DNA of 37,149 nt from Syntrophaceae bacterium (GCA_016927935.1 JAFGLS010000204.1:1-37149); one strand, 5' to 3'; positions 15,006-24,635 are shown, counted from the first letter of the stretch. Notes: generated from the sequence alone by a model not told the origin. Made by a program: numbers and translations.

Positions 15006-15867
15006 ATGGAAAACAAATGTTTTGTATGTAAAGGCAAATTAGTTTTTTTAGGAAAGCGTTTAGGTTATCAATATGATCAGTGTGTGAATTGCAGGAGCAT
15101 ACAGTTAAATCCGATGCCAAGTTCTGAGGAAATTTCCTCTGCTTATAATGAAGAATACATTGAAACAGGTCATCATGAAAGAGATCCTATTTTATGTAAT
15201 AGAGAAAAACACAACCATTATCGGAGTATCATTAAAGCATTAATCACAAATGAGGCAGAAGGATTGGTTCTGGATTATGGAGCAGGCTGGGGGGGGGGTA
15301 ACTGAATTATTATTAAAGAACAATTTTGAAACAATGGGAATAGAGTTATCAGAAAAAATGGTTGCTTATTGTCAAAAGAATAATCTTCCTGTCAGGCATG
15401 GTGATATAAAGTCATTAGCGAATATGAAAGAGGTTTTTGGTGCAGTTGTCCTTTGCACTGTTTTTGAACATCTGACTAATATTGAAGATTTTTTACAAGA
15501 TATGAGTAAATTAATTAAGAAAAATGGTTTTTTTATATCATTGCATCCGACAAGTATTTTCCCTACTTTAATGGTGCGTTTATTTCGTTTATTGGGTAGG
15601 AATAGTAATTTGCCGGCTCTTCATAGGACTTTTTTCCCGCCCTGGCATACAAACTTCACATCGTTAAAGGGAATGGAAATATTAATGAACAGGCATGGAT
15701 TTGAGCTGGTTTCTATTATGCCGGCACTTCAATCTCGTGCAAACGACTTTTCTCGATATTTACAAATAGTTCTTGAAAGAATAAACAAAGTTGGATGGTT
15801 TCTGATAGGATCAAGGTGGCCGCTTGTAATCGCACATGTTTTTGTTTTCAGAAAAATTGGGGTCTGA
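15006..15867 (+). pseudogene. SAM-dependent methyltransferase split by a +1 frameshift at a G10 run
   Basis: Two overlapping frames form one methyltransferase. The first starts at 15006, has a zinc-ribbon-like CxxC...CxxC N-terminus (CFVC and CVNC), runs to motif I (VLDYGAGWGG) and stops at 15305. The second continues in the next frame with VTELLLKNNFETMGIELSE and reaches 15867 with an intact methyltransferase body. The break falls in a run of ten G (15289-15298). Nine G would give one continuous reading frame of 286 codons through the DYGAGWGG motif, and the 862-base span is one base more than a multiple of three. The gene is therefore phase-variable, a recent pseudogene, or carries a sequencing error. 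The Methyltransf_23 type with a zinc-ribbon head is common in glycan clusters. Confidence 0.85.
15289..15298 (+). repeat. Homopolymer tract G10 inside a methyltransferase gene
   Basis: Ten consecutive G lie exactly at the SAM-binding motif codons. Poly-G tracts of this length are prone to slipped-strand mispairing, and one base lost restores the frame. This is the longest G run I noticed in the window. Confidence 0.9.
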
Positions 15868-15917
15868 AATTTTAGATTACAGTAAATATATTATTAACCG
15901 ATGATAAAATATAAAAA

Positions 15918-17408
15918 ATGGAACGAATAAAAGGAAAGGTAAATAATCTAAAAATAGAAAAGAGAGCGTTTATCAACGGCTCTTTTGTGAAATCAGTAAG
16001 CGGCAAGATTATCAGAAAAGAGAGTCCTGTTGATGGCAGGAATATTTCCGGAGTGTGTGCTTGCTCCGCTGAAGATATAAATAAGGCGGTTGCAGCAGCG
16101 AAAAGGACTTTTGAATCCAAAGTATGGCGGGATAAACATCCTGATGAAAAAAAAGAAGTTCTTTTTGAGCTTGCTCTGTTAATGGAAAAAAACAGGGAAA
16201 AACTGGCGATGTTGGATACAATTGAAACGGGCAGGGCTTTTAGAAATTATTATTACGATTCCATACCCAAGGCAATTCAGGCTTTGCGTTATTTTACGGA
16301 GAGTCTGGATAAGTATTATGATTATGCAATACCGCCAAGAGTTGATACACTTGCCACAATTACAAGAGAACCTCTTGGTGTTGTCGGAATAATAACCCCA
16401 TGGAATGATCCTCTGGTGGTGTCAACATGGAAATTTGCTCCCGCATTACTTATGGGTAATTCCGTTGTAATAAAACCTGCGGAACAATCATCTTTTTCAA
16501 TTCTGGAAGTGGCCAAACTGGCTAAGAAAGCAGGAATTCCGGATGGTGTGTTTAATGTCGTGCCCGGTTATGGAGAAATTGCCGGAAAAGAATTGGCGCT
16601 TCATCGGGATGTAGCCGGTATCTTCTTTACCGGTTCATCGGAGACCGGTAAATTGATTCTGCAATACGCAGGACAATCCAATATGAAAAAAGTCGGGCTG
16701 GAATGCGGAGGCAAGAGCCCCTTCATCATATCAAAAAACTGTAAAAATGTGAAAAAAGCAGCAGATGTGCTGGCCAAAAATATTTTTTATAATCAGGGTC
16801 AGATATGTTCCGCTCCGTCAAGAGTTATTGTACATAATGACCTGAAAGCACGGTTAATAGATTATTTGAAATCCGAAAGTATTAAATATATTCCCGATGA
16901 TCCTTTTGATGTAAACTCGGAAGTTGGCTGTGTGGTAAGTAAAGAACAACAAGATAAAATAGAAAACTACATAAAGCAGGGCATTAAATCCGGAGCAACT
17001 TTGATGACCCCAACTCCCAATAACTGGTTTTCGGCAAAAAAAAGAACAGCAGTTCTGCCTTCAATATTCACAGATGTTAAACTTGAATCAAGCATTGTTA
17101 AAGAGGAAATATTTGGACCAGTGTTGGTGGTAATTGGTTTTGACACAATAAAAGAAGCGATTGATATCGCCAATAACTCCAAATACGGACTTGCCGCGTC
17201 AATTTGGACGAGCGATTTAAATGAAGCGTATCATGTTTCCCGTGAGTTGCGGGCAGGCATTGTGCATATTAATAGTTACGGCGATGATGACAACACAGCT
17301 CCGTTTGGAGGAATCAAGGAATCCGGGATTGGAAAAGATAAATCAATCTTTGCCTTTGATGAATATAGTTCTTTAAAAACAACCTGGATTAATTTTGATA
17401 ATATTTAG
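15918..17408 (+). CDS. Aldehyde dehydrogenase, NAD(P)-dependent
   Basis: Full-length aldehyde dehydrogenase of 496 residues. Catalytic residues are all present: N163 in TPWNDPL, general base E262 in LECGGKSP, and nucleophile C297 in NQGQICSAPSR. FTGSSETGK is the cofactor-binding loop, and EEIFGPVL and APFGGIKESGIG complete the family set. It oxidises an aldehyde to a carboxylate, and the closest general types are PuuC/betaine-aldehyde-like enzymes. Its location, 14 bases before an ATP-grasp ligase gene and near sugar-modifying genes, suggests it may make a carboxylate that the ligase activates. That link is inference. The start at 15918 has no strong ribosome-binding site. Confidence 0.92.
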   Translation: MERIKGKVNNLKIEKRAFINGSFVKSVSGKIIRKESPVDGRNISGVCACSAEDINKAVAAAKRTFESKVWRDKHPDEKKEVLFELALLMEKNREKLAMLDTIETGRAFRNYYYDSIPKAIQALRYFTESLDKYYDYAIPPRVDTLATITREPLGVVGIITPWNDPLVVSTWKFAPALLMGNSVVIKPAEQSSFSILEVAKLAKKAGIPDGVFNVVPGYGEIAGKELALHRDVAGIFFTGSSETGKLILQYAGQSNMKKVGLECGGKSPFIISKNCKNVKKAADVLAKNIFYNQGQICSAPSRVIVHNDLKARLIDYLKSESIKYIPDDPFDVNSEVGCVVSKEQQDKIENYIKQGIKSGATLMTPTPNNWFSAKKRTAVLPSIFTDVKLESSIVKEEIFGPVLVVIGFDTIKEAIDIANNSKYGLAASIWTSDLNEAYHVSRELRAGIVHINSYGDDDNTAPFGGIKESGIGKDKSIFAFDEYSSLKTTWINFDNI

Positions 17409-17422
17409 ATATGTTCAGATAA

Positions 17423-18607
17423 ATGATAAAAAAGAAAAAGCTGCTTATTCTAAATGGAAGTCATTCGGAAATTCCTCTAATCAAATCCGCAAAATCTCTT
17501 GGATTTTACGTTATTACAACAGGTAACAATCCGAAACTTATCGGGCATAAGTATTCTGACGAATATTGTTTTGCCGATTATTCCGATAAGGATGCTGTCC
17601 TGAAAATTGCTAAAAAATTGAATATAGATGCCGTTTGTTCATGTTCCAATGATTTCGGTATTATTACCGCATCTTATGTTTCTGAAAAAATAGACTTACC
17701 AGGACATGATTCATACGAAACAACAAAAATATTGCATCAGAAGGACCTTTTTAAGAAATTTTCCATAGAAAATGATATTCTGACACCTTACGCGGAAGGT
17801 TTTGGTGATATTGTTAAAGCGTTGTCTTCTGTAAAAAGGCGCACATTTCCTTTTATTGTCAAACCTATCGATATGAGCGGAGGGAAAGGAGTGTCACTGG
17901 TTGGTTCAGACAGGGAACTGCCGGAAGCGGTGAAAACAGCTTTTTCCTTATCTCATTCAAAACGTATAGTGATTGAGGATTTTACAAAAGGCACTCAACA
18001 TAGTTTCAGCACCTTTATTTTAAAAGGCAGAGTTGTCTTTTATTTCAGTGACAATGAATTCTCCTATCTTAATCCGTATTTCGTTTCAACATCCGCCGCG
18101 CCTTCAATAAATATAGATGAAGTCGCCGATACTTTAATTCAATCTGTTGAGAAAATAGCAAAGTTGCTTTCCTTAAAAGACGGTATTTTTCATATTCAGT
18201 ATTTATACAGCAACAAAAAAACATATATTCTTGAAATTACCAGGCGCTGTTCGGGGGATTTATACCCGTATCCTGTTGATTACTCAACCGGTCTTGATTG
18301 GGCATGCTGGATAGTCAAGGCAGAAACGGGAATGGATTGTTCCAATTTCCCTGAAGTAAGTCAAAAAGGATATTGCGGACGGCATTGTATAATGGGTTCC
18401 AGAAATGGAACGATTAAAAATATAATTTTTGATGAACAGATTGAAGGGAATATTTATGACAGGCTCGTTTTGTTACAAAAAAGTGACCGGATAAATAATT
18501 ATTTAACGGATAAAGCAGAAGTTGTTTTATTAAAATATGATTCAATGAATGAAATGCTCGATAAAACTGAAAGAATCAATAAATTAATTTATATGGATGT
18601 TGAATGA
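17423..18607 (+). CDS. ATP-grasp domain ligase
   Basis: Cytoplasmic ligase of 394 residues with the carbamoyl-phosphate-synthetase-like layout. An N-terminal Rossmann-like domain (KLLILNGSHSEIPLIKSA) precedes an ATP-grasp domain with TFPFIVKPIDMSGGKGV as the nucleotide-binding loop. ILEITRRCSGDLYPY is the metal-binding end, with Glu and Arg in place. ATP-grasp enzymes join a carboxylate to an amine or thiol through an acyl phosphate. With an aldehyde dehydrogenase before it and a sugar aminotransferase after it, amide formation on an amino sugar is an attractive guess; the substrate is not known. The next start is 24 bases past its stop. Confidence 0.87.
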   Translation: MIKKKKLLILNGSHSEIPLIKSAKSLGFYVITTGNNPKLIGHKYSDEYCFADYSDKDAVLKIAKKLNIDAVCSCSNDFGIITASYVSEKIDLPGHDSYETTKILHQKDLFKKFSIENDILTPYAEGFGDIVKALSSVKRRTFPFIVKPIDMSGGKGVSLVGSDRELPEAVKTAFSLSHSKRIVIEDFTKGTQHSFSTFILKGRVVFYFSDNEFSYLNPYFVSTSAAPSINIDEVADTLIQSVEKIAKLLSLKDGIFHIQYLYSNKKTYILEITRRCSGDLYPYPVDYSTGLDWACWIVKAETGMDCSNFPEVSQKGYCGRHCIMGSRNGTIKNIIFDEQIEGNIYDRLVLLQKSDRINNYLTDKAEVVLLKYDSMNEMLDKTERINKLIYMDVE

Positions 18608-18631
18608 TGAAAAATGCAAGAGGGGGGCTAT

Positions 18632-19786
18632 ATGGCAATAAATAAAATTCAAATTCCATTTAATAAACCATTTATTATCGGCAATGAACTCTCTTATATA
18701 ACTCAAGCTGTCATGGAAAACAGTCATATTGCGGGCGATGGTCCATTTACGAAAAAATGTGAAGCATGGCTGGAGAAACGTCTTGGCTGTCGTAAAGTAC
18801 TTCTGACTAATTCGTGCACGGCGGCTTTGGAGATGTCGGCAATGCTTTCTGATATTCAGCCCGGTGACGAAATCATTATGCCTTCCTACACATTTGTTTC
18901 CACAGCCAATTCTTTTGTTTTGCGCGGAGGTGTTCCGGTATTTGTTGATATTCGCCGTGACACCTTCAATATAAATGAAAAAATGATTGAAAAGGCTATA
19001 ACACCACGTACGAAAGCCATTTTGCCGGTTCACTATGCCGGTGTTTCTTGTGAAATGGATATTATTATGGATATAGCCAAAAGGCATAAACTGCTCGTAA
19101 TTGAAGACACAGCTCAGGGTATTATGTCCGCATACAGGGGATGCAAATTAGGAACAATCGGACATTTCGGAGCTTGTTCATTTCACGAAACAAAAAATAT
19201 TATTTCGGGAGAAGGCGGGGCGTTGCTTATTAATGACAAAAAATATTTTGAGCGGGCGGAAATAATCCGGGAAAAGGGCACCAATCGAAGCAAGTTCTTC
19301 CGCGGGAAGGTTGATAAATATACATGGGTTGATATTGGTTCGTCTTATTTGCCCAGTGATATCATTGCCGCTTTTCTTTATGCCCAGATGGAAAAGGCTG
19401 ATCGGATTATCGCCAAACGTAAGCTGATTTATGACCTGTACATGAAGAAATTACAGCCTTTGGCTGAAAAAAATTATCTGAAGCTTCCTTACATTCCTGA
19501 TGATTGTTCAACTAATGGCCATATGTTTTACATAATAACCCGGTCGTTGAAAGAAAGGAAGAAACTTTCTCTTTTCTTGCGTGAGAAAGGAATATCCGCT
19601 GTTTTTCATTATGTGCCCCTTCACAGTTCACCGAAAGGTAAATTATATGGAAGGACTTGCGGTAAATTAGATGTTACAAATATGGTTAGTAGCTGTCTTT
19701 TGCGTCTGCCTGTTTATTATGGAATGACTGAAAAAGATGTGCGAATAGTTACTGATTGTATCACAGATTTTTACAAATTTGATTAA
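18632..19786 (+). CDS. rffA: dTDP-4-amino-4,6-dideoxygalactose transaminase (WecE/RffA)
   Basis: PLP-dependent sugar aminotransferase of the DegT/DnrJ family, 384 residues from the ATG at 18632, which follows a G-rich ribosome-binding site at 18619-18627. The alignment to E. coli WecE, as I remember it, is close along the whole length: IPFN near the start, MPSYTFVSTANSFVLRGG, VHYAGVSCEMD, and SFHETKN with the PLP-binding lysine at K188. REKGTNRSKFFRGKVDKYTW and VFHYVPLHSSP also match. The reaction adds an amino group from glutamate to dTDP-4-keto-6-deoxyglucose, giving dTDP-Fuc4N. The expected RmlA and RmlB are not in this window. A WecD-like acetyltransferase lies downstream. This is the most specific functional call in the cluster. 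Confidence 0.9.
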   Translation: MAINKIQIPFNKPFIIGNELSYITQAVMENSHIAGDGPFTKKCEAWLEKRLGCRKVLLTNSCTAALEMSAMLSDIQPGDEIIMPSYTFVSTANSFVLRGGVPVFVDIRRDTFNINEKMIEKAITPRTKAILPVHYAGVSCEMDIIMDIAKRHKLLVIEDTAQGIMSAYRGCKLGTIGHFGACSFHETKNIISGEGGALLINDKKYFERAEIIREKGTNRSKFFRGKVDKYTWVDIGSSYLPSDIIAAFLYAQMEKADRIIAKRKLIYDLYMKKLQPLAEKNYLKLPYIPDDCSTNGHMFYIITRSLKERKKLSLFLREKGISAVFHYVPLHSSPKGKLYGRTCGKLDVTNMVSSCLLRLPVYYGMTEKDVRIVTDCITDFYKFD

Positions 19787-19847
19787 AATGGGAGGAATTC
19801 GAGAATTATAGAAAGTTCTTGCGAGTAAGAGGACTAATAATCAGACT

Positions 19848-21743
19848 ATGATTGAGAAGAAAGAAAACAATAATAATATAGTCGGGACAAATTATACACA
19901 GTCAAATTCTATGGTTGATACCGATGACCATCATTCATCAAAGATGTCGTCATGTTTTGCTTTTTCAGAAAGACTATTTTCTGCAGAATATTTGAGGTGG
20001 TTATTGATTGTTCTTTTGCTTATTTTAATTTTCCTCCGATATACAGTAAACTTCATGGATTATGATATCTGGTGGCAAATGGCGCACGGCAGATATTATA
20101 TTACTCACCATACATTAAAGATGGATCTGTCAATGTTTTCCTGGACACCCACAAATCCATCCTGGATTTATAATACCTGTTTGGGAAGCATTGTTGTTTA
20201 TTTATTCTACAGTTTTATGGGTGGTTTTGGCCTGTGGCTTTTTCAGTGGCTTATATTTGGTGGAGTTTTTCTTTCTTTTTATCTTTTTCTGCGCCTTATT
20301 AACCAACGTTTGGACGTAAACAATATTACTATTATTGCAGCCATTGGTATTGCCTGTTCCCTGGCCTGTCGTTACTACAAGCCGGAATTGTTTTCTCTCC
20401 TTTTATTTAGCTGGATTGTGTTTATCTTTTTTTATGTGAAGATTACTCGCAAAAAGTTTCTTTTTTATCTTTATCCCCTGATTTTTATATTCTGGGTCAA
20501 TTTGCATGGTGGTTTTATTGTCGGATTGGTTTTTCTTGCCATGGCTTTTGTCGGCGAACTTTTGAACAGAATTTTCTTTTACAGGGAATCATTTACCACT
20601 GAAGAACTGGTTCATCTGGGAATCGCGTTTATTTTATCAGGAGTTGCTGCTTTGCTGAATCCCTACGGTATGGATTATCTAATGTATATCTATAAAGGGA
20701 TTATTCCTGGGAATATTCCAATGGTAGAACTGTCCCCAAAAGTTGATATTTCGGCCTATTTGAGTCTCTGGCCTTATTTAAAAGTTACAGACATTTCATT
20801 TTTCGGTGGAGGGATTACCGCATGGATAATGACTTTAATGATTATTTCTGTGTTAATTCTTTCCATTTATGAATTTATAAAAAGGAAGTCATGTGATGTT
20901 GCTTTGGTAATAATCAGCGTTGCTTTGTATTGGAAAGGTATGGAAACAAACAGAGCAGCATACTTTTTCCTTGTTTTCTTTTTCTTTGGTTTTTTCTTTT
21001 TACTTATTAATCGGCTGAAACTTGACAAAATTTTCAGCAAGGCAACCATCTTTTCATTGCTGCTTTTTCTTTTCTTTTTTATCAGTATTTTTTACATTCA
21101 CGTAATTTATTATGCGAATAACAAATGGTTTGGCATTGGAGTGGATAGTTTAGCTCCTGTTGAAGAAGTAAAATTTCTGAAAAAGTACAAATTGGATGGT
21201 CCGATATTTAATGACTATTTAATAGGCGGTTATCTTGTTTGGGATCTTTATCCTGATTACAAAGTCTTCATTGATCCTCGCGGCGGCTTATACACGGATC
21301 AGATTTTTCGTGATTATATGGAATTTACCACCAAGCATGTAAATGCTGATGATATACGCCGCTTCCGTGAGAAATATCCTTTTAAAATTGTGATACTTCT
21401 TTATCGGCAAATAGCTCTTATTATTGATTTTTTGCAAGCCGGTGAAAATGAATGGCGTCTTTTGTACTTTGATAAGAATGCTGTTATCCTTGTTCACAAA
21501 TCACTTCTTCCCGTGATTGAATCGAAAATACGCAATATTGATCTCAGTCCTTCACGTTTTAAAGAGTTTAAAAATCCCCAGACATTACTCAATGTTTTTG
21601 ATTTTTATGTTCGTATGGATCCGAAAGCCGGTCGTTATATATATAATGTATTTGAAAAGAATGTAAGTGATTTCAATAAGCAAAAGGCAGAAGCAATGAA
21701 CAGGATGGATATTGAAATACGCCTCAGGGAAAAGGCCAAATAG
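19848..21743 (+). CDS. GT-C-like polytopic membrane protein, paralog 1
   Basis: Large inner-membrane protein of 631 residues. A polar N-terminal stretch of about 50 residues precedes about ten or more membrane segments and a soluble C-terminal region of about 190 residues. The first extracytoplasmic loop has MDYDIWWQMAHGRYY, an acidic-Trp motif like that of GT-C glycosyltransferases. The C-terminal part opens with GPIFNDYLIGGYLVWDLYPD and VFIDPRGG, a pattern I recognise from uncharacterised bacterial GT-C-like proteins. It is 60 bases upstream of a close paralog. A role in transferring sugars from polyprenyl-phosphate donors, or in polymerising or flipping glycan, is plausible, but no activity is assigned. 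I call it GT-C-like from layout and motif only. Confidence 0.8.
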   Translation: MIEKKENNNNIVGTNYTQSNSMVDTDDHHSSKMSSCFAFSERLFSAEYLRWLLIVLLLILIFLRYTVNFMDYDIWWQMAHGRYYITHHTLKMDLSMFSWTPTNPSWIYNTCLGSIVVYLFYSFMGGFGLWLFQWLIFGGVFLSFYLFLRLINQRLDVNNITIIAAIGIACSLACRYYKPELFSLLLFSWIVFIFFYVKITRKKFLFYLYPLIFIFWVNLHGGFIVGLVFLAMAFVGELLNRIFFYRESFTTEELVHLGIAFILSGVAALLNPYGMDYLMYIYKGIIPGNIPMVELSPKVDISAYLSLWPYLKVTDISFFGGGITAWIMTLMIISVLILSIYEFIKRKSCDVALVIISVALYWKGMETNRAAYFFLVFFFFGFFFLLINRLKLDKIFSKATIFSLLLFLFFFISIFYIHVIYYANNKWFGIGVDSLAPVEEVKFLKKYKLDGPIFNDYLIGGYLVWDLYPDYKVFIDPRGGLYTDQIFRDYMEFTTKHVNADDIRRFREKYPFKIVILLYRQIALIIDFLQAGENEWRLLYFDKNAVILVHKSLLPVIESKIRNIDLSPSRFKEFKNPQTLLNVFDFYVRMDPKAGRYIYNVFEKNVSDFNKQKAEAMNRMDIEIRLREKAK

Positions 21744-21802
21744 TTTTTGCCTATGGATATGCTTATGGTATATCTTTAAAATAGATAAGGGATAAAGTTG
21801 AT

Positions 21803-23707
21803 ATGAGTGAAATAGAAAATAACGAAAATAAGAATTATATTCAGGAAAAAAACCCTATTTTAAAGGAAAGTTATTATAAATCAAAAAAATCGCATTTTTC
21901 TGATTTTGCTGAAAAAATTTCATCTTCAGAACAACTGAGATTATTAATTATTTTTCTTATGCCCATTTTAGTCTTACTAAACTATCCGGTTGATAGTGTG
22001 GATTATGATTTGTGGTGGCATATGGCTCTTGGTAAATATTACATAACCCATCATACTCTAACAGTAGATCACTCTATTTTTTCCTGGACATCAACAGATC
22101 CAACTTGGATTTATAATACCTGCCTGGGAAGTATAGCCATCTATCTATTTTACAATTTAATGGGTGGTTTCGGCCTCTGGCTATTGCATAGTTTGGTTTT
22201 TCTGGGAGCTTTTCTTTCTTTTTATTTATTTTTACGTCTAATCCATCAGCGTTTGGATATAAACAGCATAACTATTATAGCTGCTGTCGCCATAGCCTGT
22301 AATCCCTCATGTCGTTATTATAAACCGGAATTATTCTCTCTCCTTCTGTTTTCTTGGATTGTATTTATCTTTTTTTATATCAAGATAAGCAACAGAACAT
22401 TTCTTTTTTATCTTTATCCCCTGATTTTCGCTCTATGGGTTAATCTGCATGGCGCATTTGTTGTCGGACTGGTTTTTCTTGCGATGGCTTTTACCGGCGA
22501 GATTTTAAATAAAATTTTCTTTTCCAAAGAATCATTTACTGCTAAAAATTTTGTCCACTTTGGAAGTGTGATAGTTTTATCTCTCCTTGCCACTTTTTTT
22601 AACCCCTACGGGATAGATTACCTTGCGAGCACTTATACTGGAATTACATCAAAAATTAGCGCTGAAATGCATAACACTTATATTGTAGCCTACACAAGTC
22701 TCTGGCCTTATTTAAAAAAAGTTACAGACATTTCATTTTTTAGTGGAGGGCTTACCGCATGGCTAATGACTTTAATGATTCTTTTTGTCTTAATTCTTTC
22801 CATTTATGAATTAATAAAAAAGAAATCATTTGATTTTACTGTACTTATAATTGGTATAGCCTTGTATTGGAAAGGAATGGAAACAAGCAGGACATCCTAC
22901 TTTTTTTCAGTTGCCTTTTTCTTCATCATTTTTTATTTGATTGTATATCGATTAAGACTTGCAGACTACCTAAAAAGAACGGCCGTATTTTCTTTGCTCA
23001 TTTTTGTCTCCTTTTATGTTATTATTTTTTATTTTAATATAAGGCATGGCGCGGATAATACATGGTTTGGCAAAGGACTTGATAATTTTACGCCTGTGGA
23101 GGAAGTGGCTTTCCTGAAAAAATATAAAATGGAAGGACTCATATTCAATGATTATGTCATTGGCGGTTATCTTATGTGGGATCTTTACCCTGAGTACAAA
23201 GTTTTTATTGATCCACGTTGTAGTCCCTATGAAAAACAGGTTCTTCCGGATTATCTGAAATTTACTAACAAGCAGGTGAATATAGAAGACATACAGCGCT
23301 TTCGAAATAAATATCCATTTAAAATTGTAATACTTCATTACAGGCAAATGGTTCTAATTTTTGATTTTTTGAAATCGAAGGATGATGAATGGCGTCTTTT
23401 GTATTTTGGGAAAAATGCGGCCATACTGATTCATAAATCACTTCTTTCATTTGTTCATCCGGAGGCGGCCAATGTTAGTCTCAGCCCTTTGCGTTTTAGC
23501 AATGTCACAAGTCCGAATATTCTGATTAATGTTTTTAATTTTTATGTTCGGTTGAATCCAAAGGCAGGACGATACATTTATAATGTCTTCAAAAGGAACG
23601 TTAACGATTATTACAAGTTGAAACCGAATATATTAAGCGCTATGGATTTCGATATAAAGCTTAAGGAAAAAGAGTTTCGGGACAGGGCAATGTGGTTATC
23701 GCCTTGA
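21803..23707 (+). CDS. GT-C-like polytopic membrane protein, paralog 2
   Basis: Second copy, 634 residues, with the same plan as paralog 1. VDYDLWWHMALGKYY marks the first external loop, and WIYNTCLGS and MGGFGLW follow. The C-terminal region has FNDYVIGGYLMWDLYPE and VFIDPRCS. It is similar to paralog 1 across the whole length, with nearly identical DNA in places: 20763-20843 and 22697-22780 differ at four bases plus an in-frame AAA insertion. That points to recent duplication or gene conversion between these two. The role is as uncertain as for paralog 1. An acetyltransferase gene follows after about 120 bases. Confidence 0.8.
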   Translation: MSEIENNENKNYIQEKNPILKESYYKSKKSHFSDFAEKISSSEQLRLLIIFLMPILVLLNYPVDSVDYDLWWHMALGKYYITHHTLTVDHSIFSWTSTDPTWIYNTCLGSIAIYLFYNLMGGFGLWLLHSLVFLGAFLSFYLFLRLIHQRLDINSITIIAAVAIACNPSCRYYKPELFSLLLFSWIVFIFFYIKISNRTFLFYLYPLIFALWVNLHGAFVVGLVFLAMAFTGEILNKIFFSKESFTAKNFVHFGSVIVLSLLATFFNPYGIDYLASTYTGITSKISAEMHNTYIVAYTSLWPYLKKVTDISFFSGGLTAWLMTLMILFVLILSIYELIKKKSFDFTVLIIGIALYWKGMETSRTSYFFSVAFFFIIFYLIVYRLRLADYLKRTAVFSLLIFVSFYVIIFYFNIRHGADNTWFGKGLDNFTPVEEVAFLKKYKMEGLIFNDYVIGGYLMWDLYPEYKVFIDPRCSPYEKQVLPDYLKFTNKQVNIEDIQRFRNKYPFKIVILHYRQMVLIFDFLKSKDDEWRLLYFGKNAAILIHKSLLSFVHPEAANVSLSPLRFSNVTSPNILINVFNFYVRLNPKAGRYIYNVFKRNVNDYYKLKPNILSAMDFDIKLKEKEFRDRAMWLSP

Positions 23708-23824
23708 GATATTAGAACAAAAAAGTTTTAATTGATATAAACATATGATTGAATTTAAGAAGGATTTTATATAAATCTTTGATAAAGAGAGCGATGCATA
23801 CATGTTTCTAATCTGGGAGGAATA

Positions 23825-24562
23825 ATGAGTTTTTTCTCATCTGATATATTTATTTCTGATATTGATACAGAGAGGTTTGGAGTTGTAACAGCAAGAGTTG
23901 TCGGCCTAAACGCAGCAAGTCTGTCTTCTGTGCTGGATTTTTGCTATGCAAAAAAAGTTAAATTGCTTATCGCACGTTGTGATATGTCAGATCTTGATGC
24001 TGCTCAGGCTATGGAAAGAGAAGGTTTTCTGCTGATGGATACTCTTGTTTATTATAACCTTGATTTGTCTAGAAAAGCTTTGCCTGTCGACAAGGGAGTA
24101 ACGTTTGTTAGACAAATACGTATCGAAGAAGAAAACGAAATGATATCAGTTGCCAGAGAATCGTTTCATAATTATGTAGGGCATTATCATGCCGATCCAA
24201 AACTGGATAAAAAGAAATGTGATGAAGCCTACTCAGACTGGGCAAGTAAAGCCTTTGCCTCCAGGGATTCTGAAAATTTTCTTGTCGGCGAAATAGATAG
24301 CAGAATAGTAGCTTTTGGCGTTTTGAGAATTAATGATCCTGATGAAGGTGAAATGTTTCTGGGTGGTATTCATCCCGATTTTCAGGGTCAGGGTATTTAT
24401 CATTCTTTTTTATGCAAGGCGATGGAATGGTGTCTTGCAAAAAAAGCCAAAAAGATGATTATTTCCACGCAACTCAAGAATATTTCGGTGCAAAAGGTCC
24501 TAATCAAATTTGGTTTTGAAATTTTCAGGGGATACTATACCTACCATAAATGGTTTTATTAA
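23825..24562 (+). CDS. GNAT-family N-acetyltransferase, WecD-like
   Basis: Protein of 245 residues with a good ribosome-binding site GGGAGG four bases before the ATG. An N-terminal domain (DTERFGVVTARVVGLNAA) resembles the first half of E. coli WecD/RffC, and the second half is a GNAT fold. FLVGEIDSRIVAFGVLRI is a central strand, and GGIHPDFQGQGIYHSFL is the acetyl-CoA pyrophosphate-binding loop. The end STQLKNISVQKVLIKFGFEI followed by YTYHKWFY is the usual terminal strand pair. WecD acetylates dTDP-Fuc4N, the product of WecE, and an rffA-type gene lies 4 kb upstream. Acetylation of the same amino sugar is therefore likely. It interrupts the run of GT-C paralogs. Confidence 0.8.
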   Translation: MSFFSSDIFISDIDTERFGVVTARVVGLNAASLSSVLDFCYAKKVKLLIARCDMSDLDAAQAMEREGFLLMDTLVYYNLDLSRKALPVDKGVTFVRQIRIEEENEMISVARESFHNYVGHYHADPKLDKKKCDEAYSDWASKAFASRDSENFLVGEIDSRIVAFGVLRINDPDEGEMFLGGIHPDFQGQGIYHSFLCKAMEWCLAKKAKKMIISTQLKNISVQKVLIKFGFEIFRGYYTYHKWFY

Positions 24563-24635
24563 ACTGACGCAGTGAATCGGAAGTAAATGAAAGTATAGAT
24601 TTCTTTATATTTACATCTTTGTAAAAAAAATAATT

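Noticed and set aside
15006-15305. Stand-alone 99-residue zinc-ribbon protein
   Set aside because: Its last residues are the SAM-binding motif of the methyltransferase that continues in the next frame, so it is the front part of one broken gene.
18619-18627. G-rich run before the aminotransferase gene as a second phase-variable tract
   Set aside because: It has only six consecutive G, lies outside the coding frame, and serves as a ribosome-binding site.
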